From CAIYOL01 sp964494805 (GTDB lineage Bacteria > Planctomycetota > Phycisphaerae > Sedimentisphaerales > Anaerobacaceae), in the NCBI GenBank assembly GCA_964494805.1, contig CAZBST010000001.1, positions 434,001 to 498,000 of the forward strand: a stretch of 64,000 nt of DNA, given 5' to 3'. The notes beneath the pieces were generated by a model. The model did no database searches. It was not told the origin of the DNA and was given only the letters and a program-made list of their open reading frames with translations. Positions 16,933 to 25,804 of this stretch are shown here, piece by piece (within the stretch, counting starts at the first letter, position 1; each line of letters begins with the position of its first letter). The translations under genes and the position numbers were made by a program.

Positions 16933-19032
16933 TTACGGGATAGAGCCTTCAAGCCAATGTTTTGCAAATTCAGCGAAATCCAGGAAGTTAACAATATCAT
17001 CCTCGTCCTTGTAGAAATCACCTGGAAGCTCTGGACCATCAAGCCAGTCTTCGCTTATTATCCTAAGATCACCGAAGCCGATTGAGCCGTCATAATCAAG
17101 GTCATAGATAGTTATCTGAGTACCTGTTATCTGCACATTGTCAATGTAAGCATACCTGGTGGTTAAACCGGCGATGGTGCGGAATCTGATGCGGAAATCA
17201 GGATTGTTATCGGCGCCGGTACCCAAAGCCCAGTCTTTGGATGCCCATGAGGTAGAACCACTGACCCTTTCAAGAGTAGTCCAGCTGCTGCCGCCATCGG
17301 CAGACCAGTCAACAAACAACGTTATATTAGTCGTATGGGTGACTTTTCGGTCATATTTGACATGAATTGAACTATATCCTTCGGTGCTTTTGCTTTTTGA
17401 TATTGACCTTGTTTCATTACTACCTGTACCTGGAATTTGTGCACCATAGGTGCCTGTATATTTTGCACCAGTTGTAACACTGGGGGTCGGATTAGTGCCC
17501 GCTACTGTCCAGCCGCCCGCGGTGAAGTTGCCGCATTCGAAACCATCACTCCACGGCAAAGCCGGAGCTGTAGTGGTCAGTCCCCTGATGCATATATTAG
17601 TATTCTCAAATCCGCTGTAGCTCGTTAAGTCGGTGAACGTCGTACCAGTGGAACTTACGTAACTCTGTCCCGGACCGGCGGTAGCGCCTGAAGAATAGCC
17701 CGCAATGTCCATTTCTACCGGAATAGGATAGTTATAGCCGGGAGTGGTGAGCTTGACAACTATCGAAAAATCGTTACAAACCGTCAGGTTGATTGGGGAA
17801 GTCAAAGGGATTGTATAGTAGCCCGAATTGGTAAGTGTACCGGAAACAGAACCCAAAAGACCTGAAAATGCGCTGCCATCGAAGTTGTCGTAAATGTAGA
17901 TTATGTATGAAGTGACATCGTCAACAGCATATAGGCCGACTGCCGTTAGCTGCTCGTCCGCAGTAGCGGTAAAAATGTTGGCGGCCCAGGCTGTGGTAGT
18001 GTCATACCCCGCAGAGGTTATCCATCCCAGCGGGTCGTATTGGTAGTTAGTGGCGTATGACTCGGTGGATACAGCATCGCAGAAAGCTACCGCGTATTTG
18101 ACAGCGACACTGTCGTAGTAAGAAATCCAGAAGTATCCGCTGTCACCCCAGTCAGTGCCCCAGCTATTCTTCACAAGCCAGGCGCCATCGCCCGGCGCAC
18201 CGGTTACAACTTTGTTATCATCCCAGCCGACAAGGGTAATAGCGTGGTTACTGCCGCTGCCATTGTAGTAATATGTGTACTCGGATGGGTTGTAATACGC
18301 AGAATTCCAGTACATTGTCACGTATATACCACCGTATGTCATAAGCGCGTTTTTGATGTCACTGGCCGTGAAAAACCACAATGCCCCTTCCAGGTATTTC
18401 CGACACGGGCCCCCGGGTGAAGGACGGTCATCATAGTCATGGTAAGGGTCATCGGCTTCGCTAACCGGCCCTGACCATCGAACTAAATAAGCCGTGCTTA
18501 TATCGGCATTGCCTCCTGCACAAGGACCCCAGTCGAAACCATGGTAGTTTTTCAGGTGGTTTTCAGAAAAGTCCCAGGTCTCTGCTGTATTCATCAGCAG
18601 CCAGCTTTCAAGTGATCCATATGAGCCAAAAGCCCAGCAGGAACCGCAGCTACCCTGGTCCTTGACTGGAGTAACGTATCCATAGGTCCTGAGGTCGTAG
18701 CTGGGCGGTAGGCCTTCGAGTTGTGCGGTAAGTGCGCGTGTCCGAGTTAGAAGATGAGACCTGTCAATTGGTGAAGGAATCAAGCCAAGTGTATGACCTT
18801 CTGCGTCACGCAATTCGAGGTTAAAAGTGGCTGCCTTGCTCTGCCACGCAGTAAACTCTGGGTTGATAGGAGCAAGTGAAGGTAAAGCAGAGGAATCGCT
18901 TGCTGCCGATGAAATAGCCGCTGATAAACATAGCAGTAGAAGCGCGTATTTGGCGATGCCAAAGGTGTTAACTTGGGTTCGTTGTCCTCCTTGGGAAAGA
19001 TTCGCAATTCCCCTAAATGCCGGTGATTCCAT
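16933..19032 (-). CDS. Secreted papain-family (C1A) cysteine protease with dockerin-like tail
   Basis: 699 residues, with AAGGAGG well placed before the start at 19032. The N-terminus has a long n-region and a hydrophobic signal segment (about 29-44; YALLLLCLSAAIS). The C1A domain spans about 110-320, with catalytic C132 in GSCGSCWAFGSY, H263 in SNHAITLVGWDD and N289 in VKNSWGTDWGDSGY. A lectin-like beta domain that often follows bacterial C1A proteases comes next (about 345-495), then a jelly-roll-like domain (about 500-635; FECGNF and VDWSADGGSSW), and a C-terminal dockerin-like pair (about 640-699; DLDYDGSIGFGDL and INFLDFAEFAKHWL-like). Likely an extracellular or surface protease. There is no PEP-CTERM tail. 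Confidence 0.92.
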   Translation of the reverse strand: MESPAFRGIANLSQGGQRTQVNTFGIAKYALLLLCLSAAISSAASDSSALPSLAPINPEFTAWQSKAATFNLELRDAEGHTLGLIPSPIDRSHLLTRTRALTAQLEGLPPSYDLRTYGYVTPVKDQGSCGSCWAFGSYGSLESWLLMNTAETWDFSENHLKNYHGFDWGPCAGGNADISTAYLVRWSGPVSEADDPYHDYDDRPSPGGPCRKYLEGALWFFTASDIKNALMTYGGIYVTMYWNSAYYNPSEYTYYYNGSGSNHAITLVGWDDNKVVTGAPGDGAWLVKNSWGTDWGDSGYFWISYYDSVAVKYAVAFCDAVSTESYATNYQYDPLGWITSAGYDTTTAWAANIFTATADEQLTAVGLYAVDDVTSYIIYIYDNFDGSAFSGLLGSVSGTLTNSGYYTIPLTSPINLTVCNDFSIVVKLTTPGYNYPIPVEMDIAGYSSGATAGPGQSYVSSTGTTFTDLTSYSGFENTNICIRGLTTTAPALPWSDGFECGNFTAGGWTVAGTNPTPSVTTGAKYTGTYGAQIPGTGSNETRSISKSKSTEGYSSIHVKYDRKVTHTTNITLFVDWSADGGSSWTTLERVSGSTSWASKDWALGTGADNNPDFRIRFRTIAGLTTRYAYIDNVQITGTQITIYDLDYDGSIGFGDLRIISEDWLDGPELPGDFYKDEDDIVNFLDFAEFAKHWLEGSIP

Positions 19033-19049
19033 TTAGTGTGTCCTCCTTT

Positions 19050-19260
19050 TTGTGTGTTTGGCTCTTGATAACAGGGCTAAACCACATACCGATGCGGAAA
19101 ATACCTTCACACACCACGCGAATCAGCCCTTGTGAGTTGATAAGCATCCTCCTGTTCCATAACTGGACGTCGTAGGCAGCTGCGATACGACCTTGCATCC
19201 GCCGGTTCCGAAGAATTTATGAGCTTATCAGCGTGGTTAGTGTATTTTATACCGTTTGTC
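19050..19260 (-). promoter_or_regulatory. Structured 5' leader of the papain-like protease gene
   Basis: No gene is seen. On the minus strand GTCGTA (19191-19186) pairs with TACGAC (19174-19169), and a stem with one bulge joins 19133-19125 with 19078-19071 (core GGGCT/AGCCC). The hairpins lie between an AT-rich, promoter-like stretch near 19230-19265 and the ribosome site at 19041-19049. No known riboswitch class was recognised. Confidence 0.35.
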
Positions 19261-19706
19261 AAGCGGAATCCTACCTGTTCTTGGAATGGCAAAGAAACAA
19301 CGTATACCTACCGGCGGGAAATTCACACTACCTAAAAAGTCTCACGGCTCGTGGATGAGATTTCAATCAGATGCGCAGGAGGGTAGAAAATTGTTGAATA
19401 TTTCCGCTATGGTTTTGTATATTTCGTATAAATCAAATAGGGGTCACCTGCAAACTCATAAGAAGCACAGAACAGGATGTTCATCTTATACCAATAAATG
19501 AAAGGCAAGATAATGACCCCCAATAAATAAAATTGCGGGCTTTGGGAAAAAGTGAAAAGTGTTCCAAAAGTCTGCAACCATGGCTGGAGACAACGGCTAT
19601 TTATAGACACCCAGTTATAAAAATGAGTGGATTTATGGCAATAAAACAATTAGTTTATATGGATGTTCGAAATGAGGCAGAAACGAATTTTAAGGAGAAA
19701 TGAATT
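19261..19706. other. Intergenic region upstream of the two-repeat secreted protein
   Basis: AT-rich and without a supported gene. The only clear signal is AAGGAG at 19692-19697, the ribosome site of the gene at 19707. Confidence 0.5.
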
Positions 19707-20501
19707 ATGAATAAAAAGACAATAGCGGCAATAGTAGCACTGGTAATTGTTATGCTGGCGCTGGTTGTGAACGCAGCAGAAGAAATTGGTTCGACACCCC
19801 AGCAAAGCTCGGTGCAGGCAAGCTCACCACAGGCGGTCGGCGAGTGGGAGTTCAAAAGCCAGTGGCCAGAGAGGACGTCAACAGCGACGATGAAAATCAC
19901 CAAGAACGCGGAAGGCCAATACGAAGGGACATGGTCGGCGCGGTGGGGCGAAAGCAAGCTGTCAGACATTATGTTCGAGAACGGTAAGCTTACATTTATC
20001 CAGACGAGCAACTTCGGCGGTCAGGAAATGAAAACGACATACGAGGGGACGGTCGCGGACGGTAAAGTATCGGGCAAGGCACACGGACAATGGGGCGATT
20101 TTAGTTTTGAGGGGACATTAGGCGGAGAAACCAAGGGTGATATTACAGGCGACTGGCAAATGAATATCACGATACCGGAGAGGGAAATCATCGAGAAGCT
20201 GATTATTAGCAAGAATGCTGACGGGACATTGGCGGGCAAATGGGAAGCCCGAAGAGGGGAAAACACCATTTCAGATGTTAAGTTCGAAGACAGCAAGCTG
20301 ACGTTCACCCGCACCAGCAAATTCGGGGACAGGGAATTTACGATGACATTTGAGGGGACCGTTGAGGGCGATAATATAAAAGGCGTGTTCAGCAGCGGGC
20401 GAGGCGACAGAGAGGTAACCGCGACGCGTATTACGGCGGCCAAGGCGGAAGAACGCAAGAGGGAAGAACCGAATAAGCCTGCAGGTGAAAAGAAGAATTA
20501 G
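19707..20501 (+). CDS. Secreted protein with two tandem beta-rich repeats, function unknown
   Basis: 264 residues with a signal peptide (about 1-24, ending VVNAAEE). The mature part has two homologous repeats of roughly 95 residues: the first from GEWEFKSQW (about 45), the second from GDWQMNIT (about 148). Each carries a GTWSARWGE/GKWEARRGE turn, a KLTFxxTSxFG strand and a YEGTV/FEGTV strand, a regular pattern that suggests a small beta-barrel or lipocalin-like fold. The C-terminus is a charged tail rich in Glu, Lys, Arg and Pro. It stands alone between an AAGGAG ribosome site and a terminator at 20533-20566. I do not recognise the family. Confidence 0.75.
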   Translation: MNKKTIAAIVALVIVMLALVVNAAEEIGSTPQQSSVQASSPQAVGEWEFKSQWPERTSTATMKITKNAEGQYEGTWSARWGESKLSDIMFENGKLTFIQTSNFGGQEMKTTYEGTVADGKVSGKAHGQWGDFSFEGTLGGETKGDITGDWQMNITIPEREIIEKLIISKNADGTLAGKWEARRGENTISDVKFEDSKLTFTRTSKFGDREFTMTFEGTVEGDNIKGVFSSGRGDREVTATRITAAKAEERKREEPNKPAGEKKN

Positions 20502-20532
20502 CCAGAAACATCACGTTAAGTTCAGCACATAG

Positions 20533-20566
20533 CCCCCGAAGAACAGGGATTCGGGGGTTATGTTTT
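20533..20566 (+). terminator. Intrinsic terminator after the two-repeat protein gene
   Basis: CCCCCGAA (20533-20540) pairs perfectly with TTCGGGGG (20550-20557) across a 9-base loop; a short T-rich stretch follows. Confidence 0.75.
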
Positions 20567-20579
20567 AACAAACAAAAAG

Positions 20580-20608
20580 TTGACATATCCAGTTCGGTTT
20601 AATATACT
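20580..20608 (+). promoter_or_regulatory. Sigma-70 promoter of ppdK
   Basis: TTGACA (20580-20585), a 17-base spacer and TATACT (20603-20608). Transcription would start near 20615, giving a leader of about 55 bases with AAAGGAG at 20654-20660. Confidence 0.8.
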
Positions 20609-20670
20609 TTCTGGTTTTTACAGAGACGTATATTTACGGCATAATAGGTGTAGAAAGGAGATTTTTCACA

Positions 20671-23391
20671 ATGGCAGCGAAGCAGGTGTATTTTTTCGGC
20701 GGCGGCAAAGCTGACGGCAACACAAAAATGAAAGAGCTTTTAGGCGGCAAAGGTGCGAACTTGGCAGAAATGGCCAAGTTAGGTGTGCCGGTTCCGCCGG
20801 GGTTTACGATAACGACGGAAGTCTGCACTTATTATTATAAAAATAAGAAGAAAGACCCAAAAGGGCTTAAGGAAAAGGTAGAAGAGTCGCTGAAAAAAGT
20901 TGAGAAGCTGATGGGCAAGAAATTCGGCGATGCTCGAAATCCGCTACTGGTGTCGGTGCGTTCGGGGGCGAGAAAGTCGATGCCGGGGATGATGGAGACG
21001 GTGCTGAATATCGGGCTGACAGAAAAGACCATACCGGGACTGGTCGAGCAGAGCGGCGGGAACGCACGTTTTGTTTACGATGCATACCGGAGGCTGATTA
21101 TGATGTATGCAGACGTGGTGATGGAAAAGGCAGCGGGGATAGAGCCGAAGGACGAGGAAGGCATCCGCAAGCAGATGGAAAAGATTATGGCGGATGTGAA
21201 AAACCGCAAGGGGTATAAAAGTGATACCGATATGACAGCCGACGATTTGAAGCAGCTCTGCAATCAGTTCAAAAAGAAGATCAAGGAAGTTTTGGGCAAG
21301 GATTTTCCGGATGAGCCGAAGGAGCAGTTATGGGGAGGCATTCACGCGGTATTTGCATCGTGGAACGGCAAGCGGGCGGTGAGCTACCGAAAGATAGAAG
21401 GCATACCGGACGACTGGGGGACAGCGGTCAACGTTCAAACGATGGTGTTCGGCAATATGGGAGCGGATTCGGCCACGGGCGTTGCATTCACACGCAATCC
21501 CGGCAACGGCGAGAACAAATTCTACGGGGAGTATTTAGTCAACGCACAGGGCGAGGATGTCGTCGCAGGTATTCGGACGCCTGCCCCAATAAACGAATAT
21601 TCCAAGAGCGAGCATAATAAGGAGCTGGTTACGCTGGAGAAGGCGATGCCGAAGATTTACAAGCAGCTGTTCAGCATTCAGAATCGGCTTGAAAAGCATT
21701 ACCACGATATGCAGGACATCGAATTTACGATAGAAAAAGGGCGATTTTTTATGCTGCAGACACGGGTGGGCAAACGGAACGGTCCGGCAGCGGTGCGAAT
21801 GGCGATGGATATGCTCAGGGAAAAGTTAATAAAGAAGGAAGAAGCGGTGATGCGGGTAACTCCGTCGCAGCTTGATGAGCTGCTTCACCCAATAATCGAC
21901 CCTAAAGAAGAAAAGCTGCATAAGCCGATGGCCAAAGGTTTGCCTGCGGGGCCTGGCGGGGCGACGGGGCAGATAGTATTTTCCGCCGCTGATGCGGTCG
22001 AATGGAAAAAGCAAAACAAAAAGGTGATACTTGTCCGCGAAGAAACTAACCCGGAAGATGTTGAGGGAATGCGGGCAGCAGAAGCGATTCTGACGGCGCG
22101 AGGCGGAATGACTTCACACGCTGCGCTGGTAGCACGCGGATGGGGCAAGTGCTGCATCGTGGGGTGCGGGGCATTGCACGTTGATTACGCGAAAAGGCAA
22201 GTCAAGGCAGACGAGAAGATACTAAAGGAAGGCGACTGGATTACATTAAACGGTACGAAAGGCAACCTTTACGATGGGCAACTGCCGATGATAGACGCGG
22301 CGGAAGAGAATAAAGTTCTCAACAGTTTCCTGAAGGTCTGCGATTCCGTAAGGAAGCTGGGGATACGCACCAATGCCGATACGCCGGAGGACGCACAAAG
22401 GGCGAGGGCGTTCGGGGCCGAGGGCATAGGCCTGTTCAGGACCGAGCATATGTTTTACGGCAAGGGTTCGGATGAGCCGCTGTTTGCTCTTCGCAAGATG
22501 ATTGTTTCCGACACTACCCAGGAGAGAACAAGAGCGCTGGACGAGCTGTTCCCGTATGTCAAGAGGGATATCAAGGGGACGCTGAAGGCGATGGATGGTC
22601 TGCCGGTGGTGATTCGTCTGCTTGACCCTCCGCTGCACGAGTTTGTGCCGCGGGACCCTGCTAAATTGCAGCAATTGGCTGGCGATTTGAATATAAGTCT
22701 CGAGGAACTATCCAAGCGCGCCGAGGGCCTGCACGAATCTAACCCGATGATGGGACACAGGGGCGTGCGTTTGGGTGTTACATATCCAGAGGTCAGCAGA
22801 ATGCAGATACGGGCGATTTTTGAGGCGGCGGCCGAGCTTATCAAGGAAGGCAAAAAGCCGTATCCGGAGATAATGATACCTGTCGTCTGCGATGTGAAGG
22901 AGATAAGTGACCAGATAGTGATTGCAAAAGAAGTTTACAAAGAGATTCTTGACAAGTTCGGCCTGAAGAAAATCAGGCATATGATTGGCACGATGATAGA
23001 GATACCGCGGGCGGCGATTGTGGCGGACGAGATAGCGCAGGCCGTGGAGTTTTTCTCGTTCGGGACAAATGATATGACGCAGATGGGTTTCGGATTCTCG
23101 CGCGATGATATAGGCGGATTTCTGCCGGACTATCTGGGAAAAGGAATTTTGCCGCAGGATCCATTCCAGGCCATCGACCAGAGGGGCATAGGCGAACTGA
23201 TAAAGATAGGCATTCAGCGAGGACGCAAGACCCGAAAGACCCTTGAGGTCGGCATTTGCGGTGAGCACGGTGGTGAGCCAAGCAGTATCGATTTCTGCCA
23301 TCGGGTCGGGATGAATTATGTTTCGTGTTCGCCGTTCAGGGTTCCGATTGCGAGATTGGCCGCTGCTCAGGCGAAGGTAACGAACGGCTAA
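20671..23391 (+). CDS. ppdK: Pyruvate, phosphate dikinase
   Basis: 906 residues, near the usual 870-900. PPDK interconverts pyruvate, ATP and phosphate with PEP, AMP and pyrophosphate. The N-terminal ATP-grasp domain opens with GGKGANLAEMAKLGVPVPPGF. The swivelling phosphohistidine domain has GGMTSHAAL with H483. The C-terminal PEP/pyruvate barrel has FSFGTNDMTQM and GICGEHGG with C863. A classic promoter precedes it and a terminator follows, so it is a single-gene unit. With PEPCK at 36615-38525 it provides two enzymes at the PEP node, which suits an anaerobe with PPi-linked glycolysis, though that lifestyle is an inference. Confidence 0.97.
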   Translation: MAAKQVYFFGGGKADGNTKMKELLGGKGANLAEMAKLGVPVPPGFTITTEVCTYYYKNKKKDPKGLKEKVEESLKKVEKLMGKKFGDARNPLLVSVRSGARKSMPGMMETVLNIGLTEKTIPGLVEQSGGNARFVYDAYRRLIMMYADVVMEKAAGIEPKDEEGIRKQMEKIMADVKNRKGYKSDTDMTADDLKQLCNQFKKKIKEVLGKDFPDEPKEQLWGGIHAVFASWNGKRAVSYRKIEGIPDDWGTAVNVQTMVFGNMGADSATGVAFTRNPGNGENKFYGEYLVNAQGEDVVAGIRTPAPINEYSKSEHNKELVTLEKAMPKIYKQLFSIQNRLEKHYHDMQDIEFTIEKGRFFMLQTRVGKRNGPAAVRMAMDMLREKLIKKEEAVMRVTPSQLDELLHPIIDPKEEKLHKPMAKGLPAGPGGATGQIVFSAADAVEWKKQNKKVILVREETNPEDVEGMRAAEAILTARGGMTSHAALVARGWGKCCIVGCGALHVDYAKRQVKADEKILKEGDWITLNGTKGNLYDGQLPMIDAAEENKVLNSFLKVCDSVRKLGIRTNADTPEDAQRARAFGAEGIGLFRTEHMFYGKGSDEPLFALRKMIVSDTTQERTRALDELFPYVKRDIKGTLKAMDGLPVVIRLLDPPLHEFVPRDPAKLQQLAGDLNISLEELSKRAEGLHESNPMMGHRGVRLGVTYPEVSRMQIRAIFEAAAELIKEGKKPYPEIMIPVVCDVKEISDQIVIAKEVYKEILDKFGLKKIRHMIGTMIEIPRAAIVADEIAQAVEFFSFGTNDMTQMGFGFSRDDIGGFLPDYLGKGILPQDPFQAIDQRGIGELIKIGIQRGRKTRKTLEVGICGEHGGEPSSIDFCHRVGMNYVSCSPFRVPIARLAAAQAKVTNG

Positions 23392-23420
23392 CCCGTATAC
23401 ACTCGTGAAAACAAACACCG

Positions 23421-23451
23421 AGGGCGCCGACCGAAAACGGTGCCCTTTTTG
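23421..23451 (+). terminator. Intrinsic terminator of ppdK
   Basis: AGGGCGCCG (23421-23429) pairs with CGGTGCCCT (23438-23446), with one G-T pair, followed by a run of T. Confidence 0.85.
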
Positions 23452-23471
23452 TTGTTGCTGAAGGCCGGCTA

Positions 23472-23500
23472 TTGACAACCGTCAATAATCAACAGACAAT
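23472..23500 (+). promoter_or_regulatory. Promoter of tRNA-His
   Basis: TTGACA (23472-23477), a 17-base spacer and GACAAT (23495-23500), with the tRNA beginning 14 bases later. Confidence 0.6.
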
Positions 23501-23513
23501 AGGCAAATGATTT

Positions 23514-23588
23514 GGTGAAAGTAGCTCAGCTGGTTAGAGCACCAGATTGTGGATCTGGGGGTCGCGGGTTCGAATCCCGTCTTTCACC
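23514..23588 (+). tRNA. tRNA-His (anticodon GTG)
   Basis: The cloverleaf is clear: acceptor GTGAAAG (23515-23521) pairs with CTTTCAC (23581-23587), the anticodon arm is CCAGA-TTGTGGA-TCTGG with anticodon GTG, and the T arm is CGGGTTCGAATCCCG. The extra G at 23514 opposite C73 (23588) is the G-1:C73 pair typical of tRNA-His. The 3' CCA is not encoded. Confidence 0.95.
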
Positions 23589-23611
23589 CTGTGTTCCTAA
23601 AAGCACCGAAA

Positions 23612-23638
23612 GCCGACAGGGCTTTCAGCCCGGTCGGC
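23612..23638. terminator. Hairpin between tRNA-His and the PEP-CTERM cluster, possible bidirectional terminator
   Basis: GCCGACAGGGCT (23612-23623) and AGCCCGGTCGGC (23627-23638) pair along 11 bp with one mismatch across a 3-base loop. T-rich sequence follows on both sides. It may end both tRNA-His and the converging cluster. Confidence 0.5.
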
Positions 23639-23709
23639 TCGGTAGTTTTCACCCCGACTGTTTTCATCCCACCGGTATACGCTAAACACGACCGATTAAT
23701 AGGCCGTGG

Positions 23710-24327
23710 TTATATTTTTATTTCTTTCTTGTTAAATTTCCTGTTCCGACTAAGCAACAGGCCACCGAGGCCGAGCAGACAAATCGTTGCCGGCTCGGGT
23801 ACACCCGCCAGGTAGTAGCACGGCGGTATCCCGTTATATGTGGAATGAGCGGGAAACGACCCGGGGAGCGCATTGTCGTAGTCGAACGAATAGTATTTTA
23901 TCGGCACAGTAAAGTCGCCTGGGGCGCGCAACGTCGCACCTGGGTCATCAAAGACGGCCATGAACCAGTACGTCCCCGGGTCCAGCGACACCGGGTTGGT
24001 CACGGGAATCAACGTATCACTATAGGCCGGCAGATGATACGGACCGGTCTCGGCGACCTTCGCAGCGGGATTGCCGCCGATGTCGGAGTAGATACCGACC
24101 TTCACGTCAGGGGCAAAGCTGTAGGTGATGATGCCGACGTCCGTCAGCTGCAGTTCCTCGGGGACAGAGATTGCAAACCCGAGAAGGTAGTTCGGGCTCA
24201 TGCCCGGATATATGTTAGGGGCCGGAGTCGTGTATCCGTACTTGACGATGGTTGCCCGGGCTGGGGCCACAGGCCACACCACAAGCGCTGCGAATATCAA
24301 CGACAGAACAATCGCAAGTTTTTTCAT
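23710..24327 (-). CDS. PEP-CTERM sorting-domain protein
   Basis: 205 residues: signal peptide (1-25, ending APARA), a beta-rich middle (YSDIGGNPAAKVAET; GTYWFMAVFDDP) and a C-terminal PEP-CTERM tail of VPEPATICLLGLGGLLL plus basic residues (SRNRKFNKK). The middle resembles the choice-of-anchor beta domains seen in this group. The tail is recognised by an exosortase (EpsH/XrtA-type), which cleaves near the PEP motif and passes the protein to the envelope surface. It is the most distal gene of a twelve-gene run on this strand. The tail after the membrane segment is longer than in its neighbours. Confidence 0.85.
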   Translation of the reverse strand: MKKLAIVLSLIFAALVVWPVAPARATIVKYGYTTPAPNIYPGMSPNYLLGFAISVPEELQLTDVGIITYSFAPDVKVGIYSDIGGNPAAKVAETGPYHLPAYSDTLIPVTNPVSLDPGTYWFMAVFDDPGATLRAPGDFTVPIKYYSFDYDNALPGSFPAHSTYNGIPPCYYLAGVPEPATICLLGLGGLLLSRNRKFNKKEIKI

Positions 24328-24411
24328 TTGAAATTTCCTTTCTTCGTTTTAGTACTTCCTTGCTTTATGTTAGGTCAATTTGTCCATATCATTGACCGAA
24401 GCCGATTTACA

Positions 24412-25035
24412 TTACGCTTTTGTCTTTCTGCGAAGCAGAGCAAGGCTGCCGAGTCCGAGCAGACAAATTGTTGCCGGCTCGGGAACAAATGTAACGTTAT
24501 CGACATAGCCACTCCCGCTAATTGTAAAGAGCTTGATGCCCAGATATTCCGTGCCAATGGGCAGCAGCAGACTGGTGCCGATAGGCCCACTAAACCAACC
24601 AGTACCGCCATCTAAAGGAGCGGTGCTTGTCGATTGGCCATTGACAAGGGGACTGGCACTGGGAAACCCGCTTATCTCCCCACTGTATGCGCTTATTTTA
24701 ATAGCAAACCATGTGTATTCCACGCCCGGGTTAAAATAGGCTGAAACTGATGCAACAACTCCGTCTGTGACAACATCGTCAATGTCGATGAGTTGATGAA
24801 CATTGCTACCCGCTGCAAGCGAGAGCATTTTAATGCCATCAATGGGAAATACCGGGTCGGTAGCGCCAACGACTGAGGATGAACCAGTAGCACTCCATAG
24901 TCCAGTAGTTGTGGGTAATCCGGAATCAAGAGCGCCACTTTCAAAACTGCCGTCGACAAGAAGGGTTGCACCAGCGGGGGAATTTAGGCATAATGCGCAC
25001 AAGAAGACTAATAGGCTCAAAACAGTTTTTTTCAT
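24412..25035 (-). CDS. PEP-CTERM sorting-domain protein
   Basis: 207 residues: signal peptide (1-23), a body that looks like a carbohydrate-binding-type jelly roll (LLVDGSFESGALDSG at the start; GYVDNVTFVPEPA at the end) and the tail VPEPATICLLGLGSLALLRRK. The opening DGSFES and closing VDNVTF are the usual edges of the jelly-roll domain in many PEP-CTERM proteins. Ligand unknown. It follows the next gene of the cluster after only 18 bases, so the two are likely co-transcribed. Confidence 0.87.
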   Translation of the reverse strand: MKKTVLSLLVFLCALCLNSPAGATLLVDGSFESGALDSGLPTTTGLWSATGSSSVVGATDPVFPIDGIKMLSLAAGSNVHQLIDIDDVVTDGVVASVSAYFNPGVEYTWFAIKISAYSGEISGFPSASPLVNGQSTSTAPLDGGTGWFSGPIGTSLLLPIGTEYLGIKLFTISGSGYVDNVTFVPEPATICLLGLGSLALLRRKTKA

Positions 25036-25053
25036 TTGTGTTTTTCTTTCCTT

Positions 25054-25725
25054 TTACTTTTTCCTTTTTATCAGGCTCAAAGCGCCAAGGCCGAGCAGAC
25101 AAATCGTTGCCGGCTCGGGGATACACCGGGTGTTAATTACCACCTGGTCTACATAGGCAGGGTACAATGGTTCGTCTACACTGAAATCGAAAAAGTTCAG
25201 AGAGATTTCTTCATAAGAAGGATTGGGCCAGATTTGACAACGCACGGCCACAGTATACCAGCCGCCTCCCCTGTCTACCTGGTCCACAAAGAACTCATCG
25301 CTTATACCAGCGATATCAGCGGTGACAGCGAACCAAAAATATTGATTTGGATCTATCGGGTGGTAAGTAACCTGAATCCAGATATCCTTATAACTATCTT
25401 CCCCACCGTCTCCGAAATTCGTCATATGGAATTTCAGCTCGTCATCCCCGTTCAGTTTAATAACGTTGCCTCTGCCCTCGTAACTTTCCAGGAGTTCGGC
25501 GCTCTCATCTACAATAGCGTATGGAGGATAAAGCTGGTAGGGTGGATTACTATACCATTCATCCGGCGACATAAGGTCAGGAAAGCCTGTCCAACTGTCC
25601 CATTCCGCTACTACTGTACCGGGTTGGTCTGCCCATGGAGGTATTATTACATCGTCTGCCGTGGTTAAGCTTGTGGTGGTAAGGATAAATCCCACTACTG
25701 CGCAGACTGAAATTAATCTTTTCAT
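25054..25725 (-). CDS. PEP-CTERM sorting-domain protein
   Basis: 223 residues: signal peptide (1-23, ending LTTADD), an acidic, aromatic-rich body (WADQPGTVVAEWDSWTGF; FWFAVTADIAGISDEFFV) and the tail CIPEPATICLLGLGALSLIKRKK. The part before the tail (IWPNPSYEEISLNFF) is clearly related to the paralogue at 31503-32135 (IWPNPETEKIGMFF). The upstream neighbour at 25805 also has a counterpart next to that paralogue, so a two-gene unit was duplicated. Function unknown. Confidence 0.87.
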   Translation of the reverse strand: MKRLISVCAVVGFILTTTSLTTADDVIIPPWADQPGTVVAEWDSWTGFPDLMSPDEWYSNPPYQLYPPYAIVDESAELLESYEGRGNVIKLNGDDELKFHMTNFGDGGEDSYKDIWIQVTYHPIDPNQYFWFAVTADIAGISDEFFVDQVDRGGGWYTVAVRCQIWPNPSYEEISLNFFDFSVDEPLYPAYVDQVVINTRCIPEPATICLLGLGALSLIKRKK

Positions 25726-25757
25726 ATTCTCCCCCTGTTTTTACTCCAATGCCCTTC

Positions 25758-25782
25758 TGCGGAACACATAAAGTGTTTCACA
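25758..25782 (-). repeat. Intergenic hairpin shared with 32169-32195
   Basis: TGCGGAACAC (25758-25767) and GTGTTTCACA (25773-25782) form a stem with one mismatch. The whole intergenic stretch resembles that at 32136-32215, including sequence around the hairpin. Confidence 0.6.
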
Positions 25783-25804
25783 TTTTGGACCTTTCCTTTT
25801 ATGC

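Noticed and set aside
23392..23710. Further tRNA genes near tRNA-His
   Set aside because: No other T-arm or acceptor pairing was found in the surrounding 300 bases.
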